Source of the DNA: JAZDEY01 sp043808325 [NCBI: Candidatus Eiseniibacteriota bacterium]
GTDB taxonomy: Bacteria; Arandabacterota; Arandabacteria; Arandabacterales
Direction: 5' to 3'
Length of the DNA: 64,000 nucleotides
NCBI GenBank assembly: GCA_043808325.1
Contig: JAZDEY010000041.1
Coordinates: forward strand, 1 to 64,000
Both the position numbers and the translations under genes were made by a program. Below are positions 33,176 to 41,658 of this stretch, piece after piece. How positions within the stretch are numbered: the first letter of the stretch is position 1; each line of letters starts with the position of its first letter. The notes below the pieces were generated by a model, which was not told the DNA's origin, made no database searches, and was given only the letters and a program-made list of their open reading frames with translations.

Positions 33176-35344
33176 TTATCGAGCCACGGCAAACTTGGTG
33201 CTTGCCGTAGCCGACCCGGCAAATCCCGTCACAGTGAGTTCGCCGAAGCACATATAGAGGCCCGGCGGCAGATCGGAATTGCCGGAGAGCACCTGATCCA
33301 GGTCGACCGTGTTCTTGCCGATCGCAATCTCTTTGTCCCCGATGTGACTTCTGCGAAGCACCCGGTGCCCGATCTCATTGCCTTCGAGATCGAAGATCCA
33401 GAGCTCCATTTCACCGAAGAAAGACTTCTCAATTTCAGGATGTAGGATTTCGAAACCGAGCCTTGCCTGTGCCGGATTATCCGCGGGATTGGGGAAGACG
33501 TGAAAACCCTTGACCACCGTCGTCTGCGGCATGATGTCGACCGAGACCATGACCACATTGTTATCGACGTTGCTCTCGACGCCATCCGTCATTGGGCGCA
33601 GCGAGATCGTATAGGGGGTTGCGCCGTAGAAATCGGGACTGGTTTGCCAGGAAGCGCTGACTTCAGCGTACTCGCCGGCAAGAACCTCAAGCATCCGGGT
33701 GCCGTCATACACGACGCGTCCTGTCAAGCTATCCCCCTGCCGTATCTGGAAACCATAGAGCTTGGGCTCGGTCATCGAGCCTCCGAGATTGGCAGCTCTC
33801 ACGACAGCTTTGAGGGAGTCCCCGGCGATAAGCGGGCGCGAAGGGCGCCCCGGCCACTTCCACTCCACACTGCCGTCCGTTAAGCGAAGATCGCTCAGGG
33901 TATCTTCCTGGACATCCGCAAACCTCGTAAGCAGGCCCAGCACAAGTTTCACGTTCTGGCAGACCTGTTGGACGTCGATGTGCTGGTGGGAATCGGCAAT
34001 CATATGATAGTACGGGTAGAGAGGATTCCCGTTGGGGTCGACCGCATCGGACAACATCACGCCGGGAATCCCGACGGCCCAGAAAGATCCCTGGTCGCTT
34101 CTATAGATGCCTGTGACATCACGGGTCTTGATCCGAGCCGGGAGATCCAGGATCGAGGCGGTTTCCTCCAGCAGCTGCGACAACCACTCTGATCTGACAT
34201 CATAGGCGAGATCTATCTCCGTGGTATCGGGGCGATACCCCAGCATATCAAGATTGATCACACCCAGCAGGGAATCGTCGGGGCTCAAGCTATCGACGTA
34301 AGCCTCGCTTCCCAGGAGCCCAAACTCCTCACCGGAGAAGGCGATGAACTCCACGCCGACGTCGAGCGTAAGCCCGGACAGGAGCCGCGCACATTCGAGA
34401 AGCGCGGCAACGCCGGAGGCATTGTCGTCACCCCCGGGCGCTGGAATGGTCATCCAGGCCTGCTCCGCCGCCTCCCATTGGGGATCGCGCGAGGCTATGG
34501 CATCGTAGTGAGCGCAGATTATGTAGTGAGCAGAGGTCTTCCTGCCGGGCTTCCTGGCTATCAAGTTGACGAAAACCGAGTCATCGCCCTGATACCTCTT
34601 GGGAAGATCGGGCTTGAATTCCTGGCCGGTCACCGAGCCACCCTGCGGTTCCAGGTAGGTTGTGAGCTTACCTGCGAGGTAGGGCACGGTCACTCGTCGG
34701 ACTTCGTGGCGGGGCGCGAATCTCGACCGGTAGGTAGCCGCGCCCTCATCATAGTCGAGAGATACGATGGTCTTGCTGACGGTATCGGCATTCACAGAGT
34801 CTGCCAGCGCGGTCATTAGGCGTAGGCGCGCCCCGGTCAGGGGACGCTCCCGGAGCAGGGCTTCGGTGATGCTGCGCCCCGGGTCGGAGCCGGTAAGTTC
34901 CGATATGGGTCTAAAGCGCACTTCGACTACAAAGTGCCCTTTGTCAAGCAGCCGATAGGCCCGGTCGCGGTCGGCTGCGAACAGGGTGTTTATGGCCGAT
35001 CGGTGGACTATCTTGATACCGATCTCACGGGCAGCTTCCTCGGAGATGGGATCGGGGGTCACCCACAAAGGCTCACCGGGTCTCTCTCCCAGGAGAACTG
35101 CGCTGCCACCGTCCACCGCACTCCAAAGGAGTGCCGTCCCCCCCGGCTTCGCCACTACTACCAAGATCTCCTCTCTCGACAACATGAATCCCGCCAGGGA
35201 TTCGGTGTCCCGATTGCCGAACGCGAAATCAGCCGGGACAACAGCCAGCAGAGAACCCTTGTCACTGCCGAGGGGAGCACCGACCAGCGCAACGACACCG
35301 ACCGCGATTGTCACAAGCGAGGTGGCAAGGGCAAATGACCGCAT
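33176..35344 (-). CDS. secreted M28-family zinc peptidase with FlgD-like C-terminus
   Basis: An exported aminopeptidase-type protein of 722 residues with a signal peptide (about 1-25). The M28 core shows the zinc ligands in order: A-H-Y-D-A-I, G-G-D-D-N-A-S-G, F-S-G-E-E-F-G-L-L-G-S (catalytic and metal Glu), N-L-D-M-L-G-Y and D-S-H-Q-H. An immunoglobulin/CARDB-like region follows, then a C-terminal beta domain beginning F-H-V-F-P-N-P-A-D-N-P, typical of FlgD-Ig/sorting-type tails in FCB bacteria. It lies 3 bases downstream of the PreA-like gene. The substrate is extracellular peptide, by family. Confidence 0.88.
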   Translation of the reverse strand: MRSFALATSLVTIAVGVVALVGAPLGSDKGSLLAVVPADFAFGNRDTESLAGFMLSREEILVVVAKPGGTALLWSAVDGGSAVLLGERPGEPLWVTPDPISEEAAREIGIKIVHRSAINTLFAADRDRAYRLLDKGHFVVEVRFRPISELTGSDPGRSITEALLRERPLTGARLRLMTALADSVNADTVSKTIVSLDYDEGAATYRSRFAPRHEVRRVTVPYLAGKLTTYLEPQGGSVTGQEFKPDLPKRYQGDDSVFVNLIARKPGRKTSAHYIICAHYDAIASRDPQWEAAEQAWMTIPAPGGDDNASGVAALLECARLLSGLTLDVGVEFIAFSGEEFGLLGSEAYVDSLSPDDSLLGVINLDMLGYRPDTTEIDLAYDVRSEWLSQLLEETASILDLPARIKTRDVTGIYRSDQGSFWAVGIPGVMLSDAVDPNGNPLYPYYHMIADSHQHIDVQQVCQNVKLVLGLLTRFADVQEDTLSDLRLTDGSVEWKWPGRPSRPLIAGDSLKAVVRAANLGGSMTEPKLYGFQIRQGDSLTGRVVYDGTRMLEVLAGEYAEVSASWQTSPDFYGATPYTISLRPMTDGVESNVDNNVVMVSVDIMPQTTVVKGFHVFPNPADNPAQARLGFEILHPEIEKSFFGEMELWIFDLEGNEIGHRVLRRSHIGDKEIAIGKNTVDLDQVLSGNSDLPPGLYMCFGELTVTGFAGSATASTKFAVAR

Positions 35345-35347
35345 GCG

Positions 35348-36538
35348 TCACGTCCTTTCTTCAAGAGCTATGCAACCCCTTACCGGGCAGACACTGGCGC
35401 AGAGCCCGCAGCCTACGCACTTGTCCCGGTCGACGCGGGGAAGGCGGCCCTCGAGGATCTCGATCGCCTGATGTCCCCCGTCTCTGCACGCTATGAAGCA
35501 CAGGTCATCCTTGAGACACTTGCTTTCATCTACACGGGCAACGGGCTTGTAGGCCCGTGAGAGACTATCATGCTTGGTGATGTGCGGCAGGGCTTTGCCG
35601 ACAAGCTCCGCGGGGGAAGCAAGGCCCTTGCGCTCCAGATAGAAGGCAAGCCCTTCCTTGAGGTCTTCGATAATCCGGTAGCCCCACATCATTACCGATG
35701 TACACAGCTGGACATTGCGGGCGCCAGCCAGGAGAAATTCGGTCGCATCCTTCCAGGTATAGACTCCGCCGACACCCGAGATCTCGATCTCCACGGCCTT
35801 GGCTATCTCGGCCACGCACCTGAGCGCGATCGGCTTGATCGCCGCACCCGAGTAGCCCCCGTAGGTGGAGTAGCCGGCGACCGATGGAATGGGGCACATG
35901 GTTTCGATATCGATGCCCACAAGCGCCTTCACGGTGTTGATGGCGCAGACCCCGGCGCAGCCGCTCCGCTTGACCGCCTTGGCGATCGCGACTATGTCGG
36001 TGACATTCGGAGTGAGCTTTATCACGACAGGGATCGTGACCGCTTCTCTGATCCAGGTGGCAGTTCGTTCCGTCAGTTCATGATCCTGCCCGATTGCGGA
36101 GCCCATGCCGCGCTCGGGCATCCCGTGCGGGCAGGAGAAACTGCACTCGATCATATCGGCGCCGGCGCCGGCGACCCGCCTGGCGGCCTCCTGCCAATCA
36201 TCCTTGGAAGAAGCCATGATGCTTGCGATCACCACGTTATGGGGGTAGCGCTGCTTGAGACGCGCGATATCGGCCTCCCAATCCTTGAGAGGGCGGTCGG
36301 ATATGAGATCGATGTTCTCCATGCCGAAGAGACGCTTGTCCTGGTGGTCAAGCGATGCGATCATAGGATAGACCAGTTTGACGTCCTCCCGTTCGACCGC
36401 CATGGTCTTTAGGACCGCCGAGGTCCAGCCCGCTTCAAAGGCGCGCTCCACCATCTCGCCCGAGCCCGTCGCGGGGCTTGCCGCCAGGGTGAAGGGATCG
36501 GGAAAAGTGACTCCGCAGAAATCGATCGCAAGTCTCAC
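35348..36538 (-). CDS. preA: dihydropyrimidine dehydrogenase-like flavoprotein, PreA type
   Basis: An FMN-binding TIM-barrel oxidoreductase (396 residues) with a C-terminal ferredoxin domain. The catalytic Cys is in F-S-C-P-H-G-M-P-E-R, and F-M-N-type phosphate loops (G-V-G-G-V-Y) follow. The second [4Fe-4S] motif is intact (C-V-G-C-G-L-C-A-S-V-C-P). The first reads C-L-K-D-D-L-C-F-I-A-C, with Asp where the second Cys is expected. It overlaps the PreT-like gene (GTGA), so the two form a complex. In purine clusters the related fused protein is YgfK. Pyrimidine reduction or an electron-transfer role in purine breakdown are both possible. Confidence 0.88.
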   Translation of the reverse strand: MRLAIDFCGVTFPDPFTLAASPATGSGEMVERAFEAGWTSAVLKTMAVEREDVKLVYPMIASLDHQDKRLFGMENIDLISDRPLKDWEADIARLKQRYPHNVVIASIMASSKDDWQEAARRVAGAGADMIECSFSCPHGMPERGMGSAIGQDHELTERTATWIREAVTIPVVIKLTPNVTDIVAIAKAVKRSGCAGVCAINTVKALVGIDIETMCPIPSVAGYSTYGGYSGAAIKPIALRCVAEIAKAVEIEISGVGGVYTWKDATEFLLAGARNVQLCTSVMMWGYRIIEDLKEGLAFYLERKGLASPAELVGKALPHITKHDSLSRAYKPVARVDESKCLKDDLCFIACRDGGHQAIEILEGRLPRVDRDKCVGCGLCASVCPVRGCIALEERT

Positions 36539-37839
36539 GACGTCTGCCCCCCGAGATATTTCGCTATCGCGTAGGCGGCTCGCCGCCCATCGGCTACGGC
36601 TTCAACAACCAGTCCCTTCTCACGTATGAGATCGCCGGCTGCAAAAACCCCTTCGACATTGGTTGCGAGCGTCTCCGGTGAGATCGCGATCCGGCCCGAC
36701 TCCGAGAGAGCGACTCCAAAGGCCTCACTCAGCCATCGCCGGTCAAGAACGCCTCCGGTCGCAAAGACCACGCTATCGCACGGGGCGGTGAAATCGCTTC
36801 CCTTGATGGGCACAGGCCGCCTCCGCCCACTGGTATCGAGCTCGCCGAGCTGCTGGCGCCTGACGACCAGTGACTCGACGCGCTGCCTGCCCTTGACCGC
36901 AACCGGAGCGCACAGGAATTCGAATCTTACGCCCTCAATCAGGGCATCGTCGATTTCGTGGGGAAATGCCGGCATCTCCTCGCGGGTCCTGCGATAGAAG
37001 ACCGTGACACCGCAGTCCGTGAAACGCTTGAGGTAGACCGCAACATCACAAGCGGTGTTGCCGCCTCCAATCACGGCGACCTTGCCCCTCAATGCGAGAT
37101 ACCGCCGGTCGCCCTGAGCCAGGTCCGCCAAGAGGCCGGTGCCATCGATCACGCCCTCGAGGCTGCTGCCCTGAAGTTCCGGAGGGCTGGATTCCCACAG
37201 CCCCGCAGCGAGGAGGACGGCTGAGAATCCCTGGGATTTGAGCCAGGCATGAGTGAGCTCCTGAGCCCGTGCCCCGGCCACGGTCTCTGCGCCGCGCGCG
37301 GCCAAGGCGATCTCCCGATCCACCACGTCGCGCGCAATCCGGTATCGAGGAATGCCTCGGGTAAGCATCCCTCCCAGCACCTTCGCCTTCTCGAAGACCG
37401 TGACTCCTATGCCCAGGCTCTTAAGATAGTAGGCACAAGCCAGTCCGGCTGGACCGCCGCCTACGACTGCAACCCTGGCAGCTCCCGGATTGGGGCCCAG
37501 CCCCGGAAGCTCCTCTCGACCATAAAGGTGCGCGCTAAGTTGAAGATCTCGAATCGCGATCGGTCTTCCCGTCGGGCGAAGCACACAGGCCTCCTCGCAC
37601 AGCATGCCCTGGGGACACGCCATACCACAGGTGCCTGCGAAAACATTGGTCTCACTGATCTTCCGAAGCGCGGCGCCAAAGTCGCCGAAGCGGATCCTTC
37701 GAAGGAAGGTGGTGACGCCGACACGCGCCGGGCAAGCCTGCTCGCAGGGCGCATCATGGCACATCAGGCATCGCGCCGCTTCAACCACGGCCTGTTCCCG
37801 CGTGATCTTGGCGGAGGCAAGATCCTCCACTCGTTCCAC
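36535..37839 (-). CDS. preT: GltD/PreT-like NAD(P)H-dependent flavoprotein with Fe-S N-terminus
   Basis: An electron-input subunit of 434 residues. The N-terminal Fe-S segment contains C-L-M-C-H-D-A-P-C-E-Q-A-C-P and C-G-M-A-C-P-Q-G-M-L-C-E-E-A-C. It is followed by an FAD Rossmann motif (V-V-G-G-G-P-A-G-L) and an NAD(P) motif (V-I-G-G-G-N-T-A-C-D-V-A), as in glutamate synthase small subunit and PreT. The frame extends to 37968, but the upstream gene stops at 37842-37844. GTG at 37839 has AGGA 7 bases away and GTG at 37845 is the alternative. The last residues V-F-A-A-G-D complete the FAD site. It acts with PreA. Confidence 0.9.
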   Translation of the reverse strand: MERVEDLASAKITREQAVVEAARCLMCHDAPCEQACPARVGVTTFLRRIRFGDFGAALRKISETNVFAGTCGMACPQGMLCEEACVLRPTGRPIAIRDLQLSAHLYGREELPGLGPNPGAARVAVVGGGPAGLACAYYLKSLGIGVTVFEKAKVLGGMLTRGIPRYRIARDVVDREIALAARGAETVAGARAQELTHAWLKSQGFSAVLLAAGLWESSPPELQGSSLEGVIDGTGLLADLAQGDRRYLALRGKVAVIGGGNTACDVAVYLKRFTDCGVTVFYRRTREEMPAFPHEIDDALIEGVRFEFLCAPVAVKGRQRVESLVVRRQQLGELDTSGRRRPVPIKGSDFTAPCDSVVFATGGVLDRRWLSEAFGVALSESGRIAISPETLATNVEGVFAAGDLIREKGLVVEAVADGRRAAYAIAKYLGGQTS

Positions 37840-37841
37840 GG

Positions 37842-39728
37842 TCACATCCTCATCATGTAGCTCGCAAGCAGCCCGGAAGACTCCTCGCCGTCCGTGTAAA
37901 TCGTTCTCCCGTACTTGGCGGCAATTCTGCCAAAGGCTTTCATGTCCAACAATATGACAGCGTACCACCTTGAGCCATCACTTTTCAAGAGCTCAAGCGA
38001 GGGATAGTATGGCAGGCCTGCTTCATACTGATATAGCCTCGCAGCGTAGTCTTCGACGCTGAAGGTGTAGAAACCCGCCTTGAAGCTCGCCGGCCGCCAA
38101 CGATCCAGGCTCGCATCCAACCGCAACATATCCGAACTCGATCGGGCAAGCGCCCCGGACTCGGCTTCTGTAGCGCCGAGGCTCTCGTACCGTATGCGCA
38201 GCTCGACGCCCCGAGCCGCTTCGTACTCGACACCGAGGCGGCTCCTGAAACGGCTGGTCTGGGTCGTAGTACTTCCACCGGCCGACGGTGCGTCCTCACT
38301 GTGGGCCAACTTCTCTCCCACGAGGAAGCCAAAATCGCCCACATCCAAATTGAGATCGACAAAGGTCTCAGAGCCCGAATCCGCAAAGCCATCCTCCCCA
38401 TCGCCGCTTTTCTTGTGGACGTCGTTGCCCACGGAAACGGATCCTGCCCGGAAGGGCTTGAAGGTAAGACCCGTGAAAAGACCTTGCTCGCCCACTCCCA
38501 CACCCGAATAGAATGCAAACGGCCTTGAGTGCAGGTTCAGATATTCCTCACTGTAGCTTCTGGCAACCATGATCAGGTCCGCTTGCGGCCTATCCACCGC
38601 AAGCCCGCCGAGGAAGGCACGACCCCGACCCTCGCCCAGCGCTCCCTCCGCAAAGAGGATGCCGTCGCCGGCTCTTATCGATAGGTCTGCGCCACAGATC
38701 ATCCGCGCCTCGTCCTTACAGCGGTCCAATCCGCCGGCCACGATATCCCGGTTGAAGCTTGTGCGTGACAGGGTCACCGTGACCTCGAGCCCGTTACGCC
38801 GGTAGCGTCCGGCGGCGCCCAGGAGTTGCTCCTTGAGCGCATCGCGGCCGTCTCGCTCGGACTGAGTAACATGAGCGCCGATCTCGTTGAGCGAGGTAAC
38901 TCGCCCATCTTTGCCAAGGATAGCATCGAAACGCGCAAATGAGGTTGCCACGCTGACATCGATGCTCTTGCCCGCGAAACTTACGCCCGCCCCGCGGAGT
39001 GCGAAATTCTCACCCGCAGACGTGTAGGGCCGCAAGCCGAAATCGCCCCGGCTGAAACGCCCCGGATCGACGGTCGAAGGCGACTGCCCCGAGGGACTCG
39101 AGAATACCAGGCCGTGCCCGGAAGCAAGGCTGAAGTTGCCGAGGATCACCTTGGCCCGGGCCCATTGCTTCTCAAGGTAGCAGCCCTGGAAGTCGTTGAC
39201 CCGGACCTCGCCCCTGTCCTTGTCGATCACCAGGCCCGCCCGTACCCCGGGAGCCTCAAGGCCATATATGCCGTAAGTCTTGAGCGCACGGAACGAACCC
39301 GAAGGAGGCGAGGCGATCACTCTGAGCCGCAGGGAGCTCTCCCAAGGCCGGGCGCTCCGCTCGAGGCCACGGACCACGACGAAGGGTCTCAGCATATCAA
39401 CCAGGCGAGGGCTCACACCCTCGATCTTGGTGAGGTCATCGACCTTCTTGAGCGCTCCCCGCTTCCGGAGAACAACGATGCTATCGGCAAGCCAGGGGCT
39501 GACCCAGGGGATGGTCCCCATTTCAGTGCGATCTGCCGCCAGCAGATTGATCGGCTGCCTGAGCGCGGTATCCAGAAGAGTTACCAGCTCGGCGTAGTCC
39601 TTCTCTTGCTCCGCATCCTGGAGGATGTCTTCGAGCAGATCGGCGGGGACTACCCGCGCCGGGGCCAGAAGCACAAACGCAAGGACGACTGCGGCGCCAC
39701 CGAGAGGAAGAAACCCTCGCAAGCTCAT
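37842..39728 (-). CDS. helix-hairpin-helix protein with beta-barrel-like C-terminus
   Basis: An exported protein of 628 residues. A signal peptide (A-P-A-R-V-V-P-A, cleaved near 30) precedes paired ComEA-type helix-hairpin-helix motifs between about 55 and 115 (I-P-W-V-S-P-W-L-A-D, I-E-G-V-S-P-R-L-V-D). From about 120 the chain has alternating hydrophobic and polar residues with many short strands and Gly/Arg/Asp turns, like an outer-membrane barrel. The last residues L-A-S-Y-M-M-R-M are not the classic aromatic end. The architecture recurs in FCB-group genomes without a known function; DNA or outer-membrane roles are speculative. It overlaps the metallophosphatase start as ATGA. Confidence 0.65.
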   Translation of the reverse strand: MSLRGFLPLGGAAVVLAFVLLAPARVVPADLLEDILQDAEQEKDYAELVTLLDTALRQPINLLAADRTEMGTIPWVSPWLADSIVVLRKRGALKKVDDLTKIEGVSPRLVDMLRPFVVVRGLERSARPWESSLRLRVIASPPSGSFRALKTYGIYGLEAPGVRAGLVIDKDRGEVRVNDFQGCYLEKQWARAKVILGNFSLASGHGLVFSSPSGQSPSTVDPGRFSRGDFGLRPYTSAGENFALRGAGVSFAGKSIDVSVATSFARFDAILGKDGRVTSLNEIGAHVTQSERDGRDALKEQLLGAAGRYRRNGLEVTVTLSRTSFNRDIVAGGLDRCKDEARMICGADLSIRAGDGILFAEGALGEGRGRAFLGGLAVDRPQADLIMVARSYSEEYLNLHSRPFAFYSGVGVGEQGLFTGLTFKPFRAGSVSVGNDVHKKSGDGEDGFADSGSETFVDLNLDVGDFGFLVGEKLAHSEDAPSAGGSTTTQTSRFRSRLGVEYEAARGVELRIRYESLGATEAESGALARSSSDMLRLDASLDRWRPASFKAGFYTFSVEDYAARLYQYEAGLPYYPSLELLKSDGSRWYAVILLDMKAFGRIAAKYGRTIYTDGEESSGLLASYMMRM

Positions 39729-40525
39729 CCCCCTCTTAAGTGAAAGACAGCAATCTCCGGCCTGCAGAAAAACCGCAGCGGAAAAAGATTGACGCCTACA
39801 CCCCGCGTGACATACAGATAACCGCCATCGAGGCGGTAGAGCCCGGCGATATACTTGCTCCGATGAGCATAGGGTATCCGCCTTACGATCGGGCCGAAGC
39901 CTATCTGGCCGCCGTGGGTGTGACTGGAGAAGGTGAAATCTACACGACGCTCTTCGCCGATCTTGGTAAGCAGCTTCTTGGCATAGAAGTGCGTAAGGAC
40001 AAACACAGGTTTCGCGTCCGTAACATTGCGGAAGGCCTTGGCCTCGTCATCCCGGCATCGAACCGGATCATCGATTCCCACGAGCGTGAAGTCTCCGCAA
40101 TCCACGCTCTCGTTCATGAGGATCCGCCACTCTGAGAAGCTCGCGGGCATCTGGCCGTGTTCGATTGCCTTGGTCGCAATCTCATCGCCGTTTCCCGGGA
40201 CGAAGTAGACACCGCTCTTTGATTGAATGCTCGATAGAAACGCAAGCCCGGTCGCGAGACCGCCGCTGGGCTTAAAGAGATCGCCGGTGATGAAGACATA
40301 ATCCGGATCGATCCGGCCTATCGCCTTGATGGTCGCGTTTTCCCGAAATCCTATTTTCCCGGCATGTATGTCGGCAATATGAACGACGGTGATCGGCCTT
40401 GTCAGGCCCTCGATCGTGAGGTCATAGGTCCTGACCTTGAGCCAGTTGGGCTCCAAGAGTCCGGAGTAGGCGAGAAACGCGCCGATCGCTATCGGGACGT
40501 AGAATCTTCTGCGCATCTTAATCAT
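39725..40525 (-). CDS. membrane-anchored metallophosphoesterase (YkuE/LpxH-like fold)
   Basis: A calcineurin-like phosphoesterase of 266 residues. An N-terminal hydrophobic segment (about 8-22) suggests membrane anchoring. Metal-site motifs in order are H-I-A-D-I-H-A-G, I-T-G-D-L-F, V-P-G-N-G-D-E and S-H-T-H-G-G-Q. The usual G-N-H-D/E is G-N-G-D, so His is replaced by Gly. The frame is open to 40807, but the ATG at 40525 directly precedes the hydrophobic segment; an ATG at 40516 is possible. Related proteins (YkuE, YaeI) act on phospholipids or are of unknown substrate. A promoter-like sequence lies just upstream. Confidence 0.87.
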   Translation of the reverse strand: MIKMRRRFYVPIAIGAFLAYSGLLEPNWLKVRTYDLTIEGLTRPITVVHIADIHAGKIGFRENATIKAIGRIDPDYVFITGDLFKPSGGLATGLAFLSSIQSKSGVYFVPGNGDEIATKAIEHGQMPASFSEWRILMNESVDCGDFTLVGIDDPVRCRDDEAKAFRNVTDAKPVFVLTHFYAKKLLTKIGEERRVDFTFSSHTHGGQIGFGPIVRRIPYAHRSKYIAGLYRLDGGYLYVTRGVGVNLFPLRFFCRPEIAVFHLRGG

Positions 40526-40536
40526 AATCTCGTGGA

Positions 40537-40566
40537 AGGTTAGCACAGACGCAAGGGCAAGGTCAA
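40537..40566 (-). promoter_or_regulatory. possible promoter for the metallophosphoesterase gene
   Basis: On the - strand, TTGACC (40566-40561) and TGC-TAACCT (-10 at 40542-40537, with an extended TGn) have an 18-base spacer. The -10 box is a weak match. It lies in a 275-base gap (40526-40800) in which no gene, RNA or clear terminator is seen. Confidence 0.4.
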
Positions 40567-40800
40567 CATGGGCTGTAGTTGGCGTAGGTGAGTAGGCGGG
40601 TGGGTGGAAGCCCGGCGCGGGAACATTCCACCCTATGTCCGACCTACACCCGATATCATATTCAAGCCCCGTGCCGCCGGGTGCGCGAAGATCGCACCTG
40701 AATTGCCGACTCTTGCCGTGTTCCGCCAAACTCACTGTCAGCATTGTGACACCGGCGTTCGAATGCTTACACCCGCCTACACTTTCCCCATCACCGGGCA

Positions 40801-41625
40801 TTACCATGAGAAGGTCACACCCGCCTCGTTAGTTGCCCCAAGCTCCAAGTTCGCGCTTGAGGCGACGTCAACCGCGATGGGCCCCTTGCCAAAGCCCACC
40901 CCAAAGCAGAATTCTTTGGGATAGGTTCTGAGGCCGGCCCGCAGCGCGATGCTCTTTGAAGGTCTCCACTCGAGGCCTGATGCTACGCACGTTGGAAACC
41001 TCGCCGGCTTCACCAGCTCGAACCCGCAGGTGACGTCCGGCGTGACTCGTAGCCCCAGGCCGATCGCAAGCTGCTGGGGCGATGGGCTCCCTTCCTTCAG
41101 GAGGCCGAGCCCGAAGGGATTCTCGGCCTCGGCTGCAAACTCGAGGCCCTCGCAGATCTCCGTTGTGACCGAAATACCCGGAAGAATGGCCCAATCGGCA
41201 AAGCCGGCTTCGCTGCGGGCAGTCCCCAGGCGAATCTCCGGTTGGATGAAGGCGCGTTCGGGCCCGAACCCGAAGGCCGCAGAATAGACCTCCTCGCGGT
41301 ACGTAAGGGCTTCAAGCCGCTCGTAGGAAAGCGTGAGCGCCCGGCCGTCGGCGCCGACCGGGAGTGAGGCCGAGATCGCGGCGAACGTGATCTCGCTTGT
41401 GCCAAAAGGCTTGAATCCATAGACCGAGAGCGTGCGACACGCCACCGAGTCACCGTGCCCAGGCGTGTTTCTCGGGCCCAGCGCCAGCTCCATTGCGCAT
41501 CCTCGCTGCTCGGGCCCCATCGGCTCGATCTCAAAGGCGGCTTGGGCGGGGATTGCACCGCAGAGCCAAACCATCACCAGCACTCCGGACAAAACACCAG
41601 GTAGTCGAGAGGATACAGCCCTCAT
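40801..41625 (-). CDS. exported protein of unknown function, probable outer-membrane beta protein
   Basis: I do not recognise the family. The protein (274 residues) has a clear signal peptide ending I-P-A-Q-A-A, followed by a region with many alternating strands, ending in the aromatic V-T-F-S-W typical of outer-membrane barrels. Phrases such as G-L-G-L-R-V-T-P and I-A-L-R-A-G-L-R-T-Y-P-K-E-F resemble PorV-like or conserved barrel proteins of FCB bacteria. The frame reaches 41652; the ATG at 41625 with AGAGGT upstream starts right at the signal peptide and is preferred. It lies 33 bases downstream of the lamin-tail protein, so the two may be co-expressed. Confidence 0.65.
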   Translation of the reverse strand: MRAVSSRLPGVLSGVLVMVWLCGAIPAQAAFEIEPMGPEQRGCAMELALGPRNTPGHGDSVACRTLSVYGFKPFGTSEITFAAISASLPVGADGRALTLSYERLEALTYREEVYSAAFGFGPERAFIQPEIRLGTARSEAGFADWAILPGISVTTEICEGLEFAAEAENPFGLGLLKEGSPSPQQLAIGLGLRVTPDVTCGFELVKPARFPTCVASGLEWRPSKSIALRAGLRTYPKEFCFGVGFGKGPIAVDVASSANLELGATNEAGVTFSW

Positions 41626-41658
41626 TAGTAATCGACCTCTTGCGCCATCCACGGCAGT

